Shown here: positions 63,379-64,000 of the stretch, piece after piece | Layout: the number at the start of each line of letters is the position of its first letter | Numbering within the stretch: the stretch's first letter is position 1 | From: Betaproteobacteria bacterium | GTDB lineage: Bacteria; Pseudomonadota; Gammaproteobacteria; Burkholderiales; Burkholderiaceae_C | Assembly: GCA_947453725.1 (NCBI GenBank) | Contig: CANGHH010000009.1 | Location: 141,420 to 205,419 of the forward strand | Length of the DNA: 64,000 nucleotides | Direction: 5' to 3' | Made by a program: the position numbers and the translations under genes | Notes under the pieces: generated by a model | The model's database searches: none | The model's input: only the letters and a program-made list of their open reading frames with translations | Told to the model about the DNA's origin: nothing

Positions 63379-63729
63379 GTGTTAAGGCTTTACTACTGTT
63401 CTGAAGAGTGTCCGCGCGACGATCTGCCCGTCGAGTGTGAGGTTCAGCGCCTGCTGGCACTTGAAGGAGTGTCGAATAAGGCGGCGGTCGTGCGGACGCT
63501 GCACCCGATTTATAGAAATCAATTATCTGATTTTGTGGCACTGGCGAAGGGGGAGGCAACCATCGAAGCAGCTCTTCACGGGGGCATGGTTGGCGTGTAC
63601 CTCCTGCCTCTGGACATTCGCGCCGGTGACAGCGAGCTAGATCTGTCCAAAGGACTTCAGCCGGTGCAGGACTGGGGTGCACTAACGGCTCAGCGAGAAC
63701 TGGCAGAACGATGGCAACTCCGCAGTTAA
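63379..63729 (+). CDS. probable immunity protein for the Rhs toxin
   Basis: 116 aa from GTG (MLRLYYCSEECP), with GAGGT 5 bases upstream and only 8 bases after the Rhs stop. GC content is low like the toxin tip. An acidic, all-in-one small protein of this kind directly after an Rhs tip normally neutralises it. No family recognised. Confidence 0.65.
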   Translation: MLRLYYCSEECPRDDLPVECEVQRLLALEGVSNKAAVVRTLHPIYRNQLSDFVALAKGEATIEAALHGGMVGVYLLPLDIRAGDSELDLSKGLQPVQDWGALTAQRELAERWQLRS

Positions 63730-63817
63730 GGAATCGCAGATAAATGAACGCTTCGGCCGAACGTAAATCGACAGCAAATTGAACTCGCACGCAATTGGCC
63801 GAATTCAGGCGCCATAG

Positions 63818-64000
63818 CCGGCTGTCGTAGATCGCATCCTCCAGCGCCTCATCGGCCAAGCCGTACCACTGCTGCAGCAGGTACATGCGCAGCATCTTGG
63901 GCACGCCCATCGGCTGGCGACCCACCCGGCCACTCGTCGGGTACAGCGGCTCGATCACCGCGATCAACCGCGCCCACGGCACCACGCGCTCCATCTCGGC
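63818..64000 (-). pseudogene. IS5-family transposase remnant, 5' end beyond window
   Basis: The reverse strand reads ERVVPWARLIAVIEPLYP, GRQPMGVPKMLRMYLLQQWYG and ADEALEDAIYDS, the N-terminal DUF772 region of IS5-type transposases. The match stops near 63818, where an unrelated sequence begins, so the catalytic DDE part is missing. The start lies past the window edge. It is a broken copy next to the Rhs immunity gene, consistent with a mobile or rearranged island. Confidence 0.75.

Noticed and set aside
1..64000. tRNA, rRNA, CRISPR array, prophage attachment site or replication origin
   Set aside because: Read through both strands; no cloverleaf, repeat-spacer series, integrase gene or DnaA-box cluster was recognised.

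Overview
The window is very GC-rich with strong codon bias, and almost every stretch is coding. TctC-type binding proteins, PEP-CTERM proteins, a split transhydrogenase alpha subunit, and a terephthalate (tph) gene set in the Comamonas/Ideonella order all point to a betaproteobacterium of the Burkholderiales, probably of the Rubrivivax/Ideonella/Leptothrix type. That placement is an inference from gene content. I see no rRNA, tRNA or CRISPR array, and no gene-free stretch exceeds 300 bases.

Region 1 (1-8668, minus strand) is a long operon-like run. It reads FAH-family hydrolase, gentisate-dioxygenase-type cupin, Rieske dioxygenase alpha and beta subunits, and then an alternating series: cytochrome c, ThDP enzyme, cytochrome c, ThDP enzyme, cytochrome c. 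Both ThDP enzymes carry twin-arginine leaders and each lies between c-type cytochromes. This suggests a periplasmic 2-oxoacid-type oxidation or decarboxylation system that hands electrons to cytochrome c, and it is the most unusual feature of the window. Divergent from it (8789-10577) are a TctC-type binding protein and a class II aldolase-family protein, separated by a 120-bp control region with two inverted repeats.

Region 2 (10600-23941) holds a YejABEF/Dpp-like ABC importer. Two tandemly duplicated binding proteins plus an acetoacetyl-CoA synthetase-like gene are on the minus strand. Two permeases and a fused double ATPase are on the plus strand. After them comes tphC-tphA2-tphA3-tphB (terephthalate uptake, 1,2-dioxygenase and diol dehydrogenase, leading to protocatechuate). 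Neither the reductase tphA1 nor a regulator tphR is present.

Region 3 (23957-31867) has an unusual M20 hydrolase, a DUF885 metalloprotease and an orphan IorB-type molybdenum subunit on the minus strand. On the plus strand are gshA and an antitoxin/PIN toxin pair, whose control region is a perfect 35-bp palindrome overlapping the gshA stop codon.

Region 4 (31878-38950) is a cell-wall recycling block. dacB lies divergent from a tightly coupled operon of amino-sugar kinase, AmiD-like amidase, GHL10 glycoside-hydrolase-like lipoprotein, MurQ etherase and a NagX-like membrane acyltransferase.

Region 5 (38993-58137) is mostly housekeeping: a DUF1428 protein, a small secreted peptide with truD, a MarR/MATE pair with a clear palindromic operator, a PfkB kinase, a Kef-type antiporter, an M1 peptidase with a DUF6702-like partner, a secreted cupin, two PEP-CTERM genes (one without a signal peptide), rsmE, an amidase, pntAa-pntAb-small membrane protein-pntB, a geranylgeranyl-reductase-like flavoprotein, a secreted cyclophilin and a YafJ-like amidotransferase.

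Region 6 (58382-64000) is a lipoprotein Rhs polymorphic toxin with a lower-GC variable C-terminal tip, its probable immunity gene, and an IS5-type transposase remnant running off the window edge.
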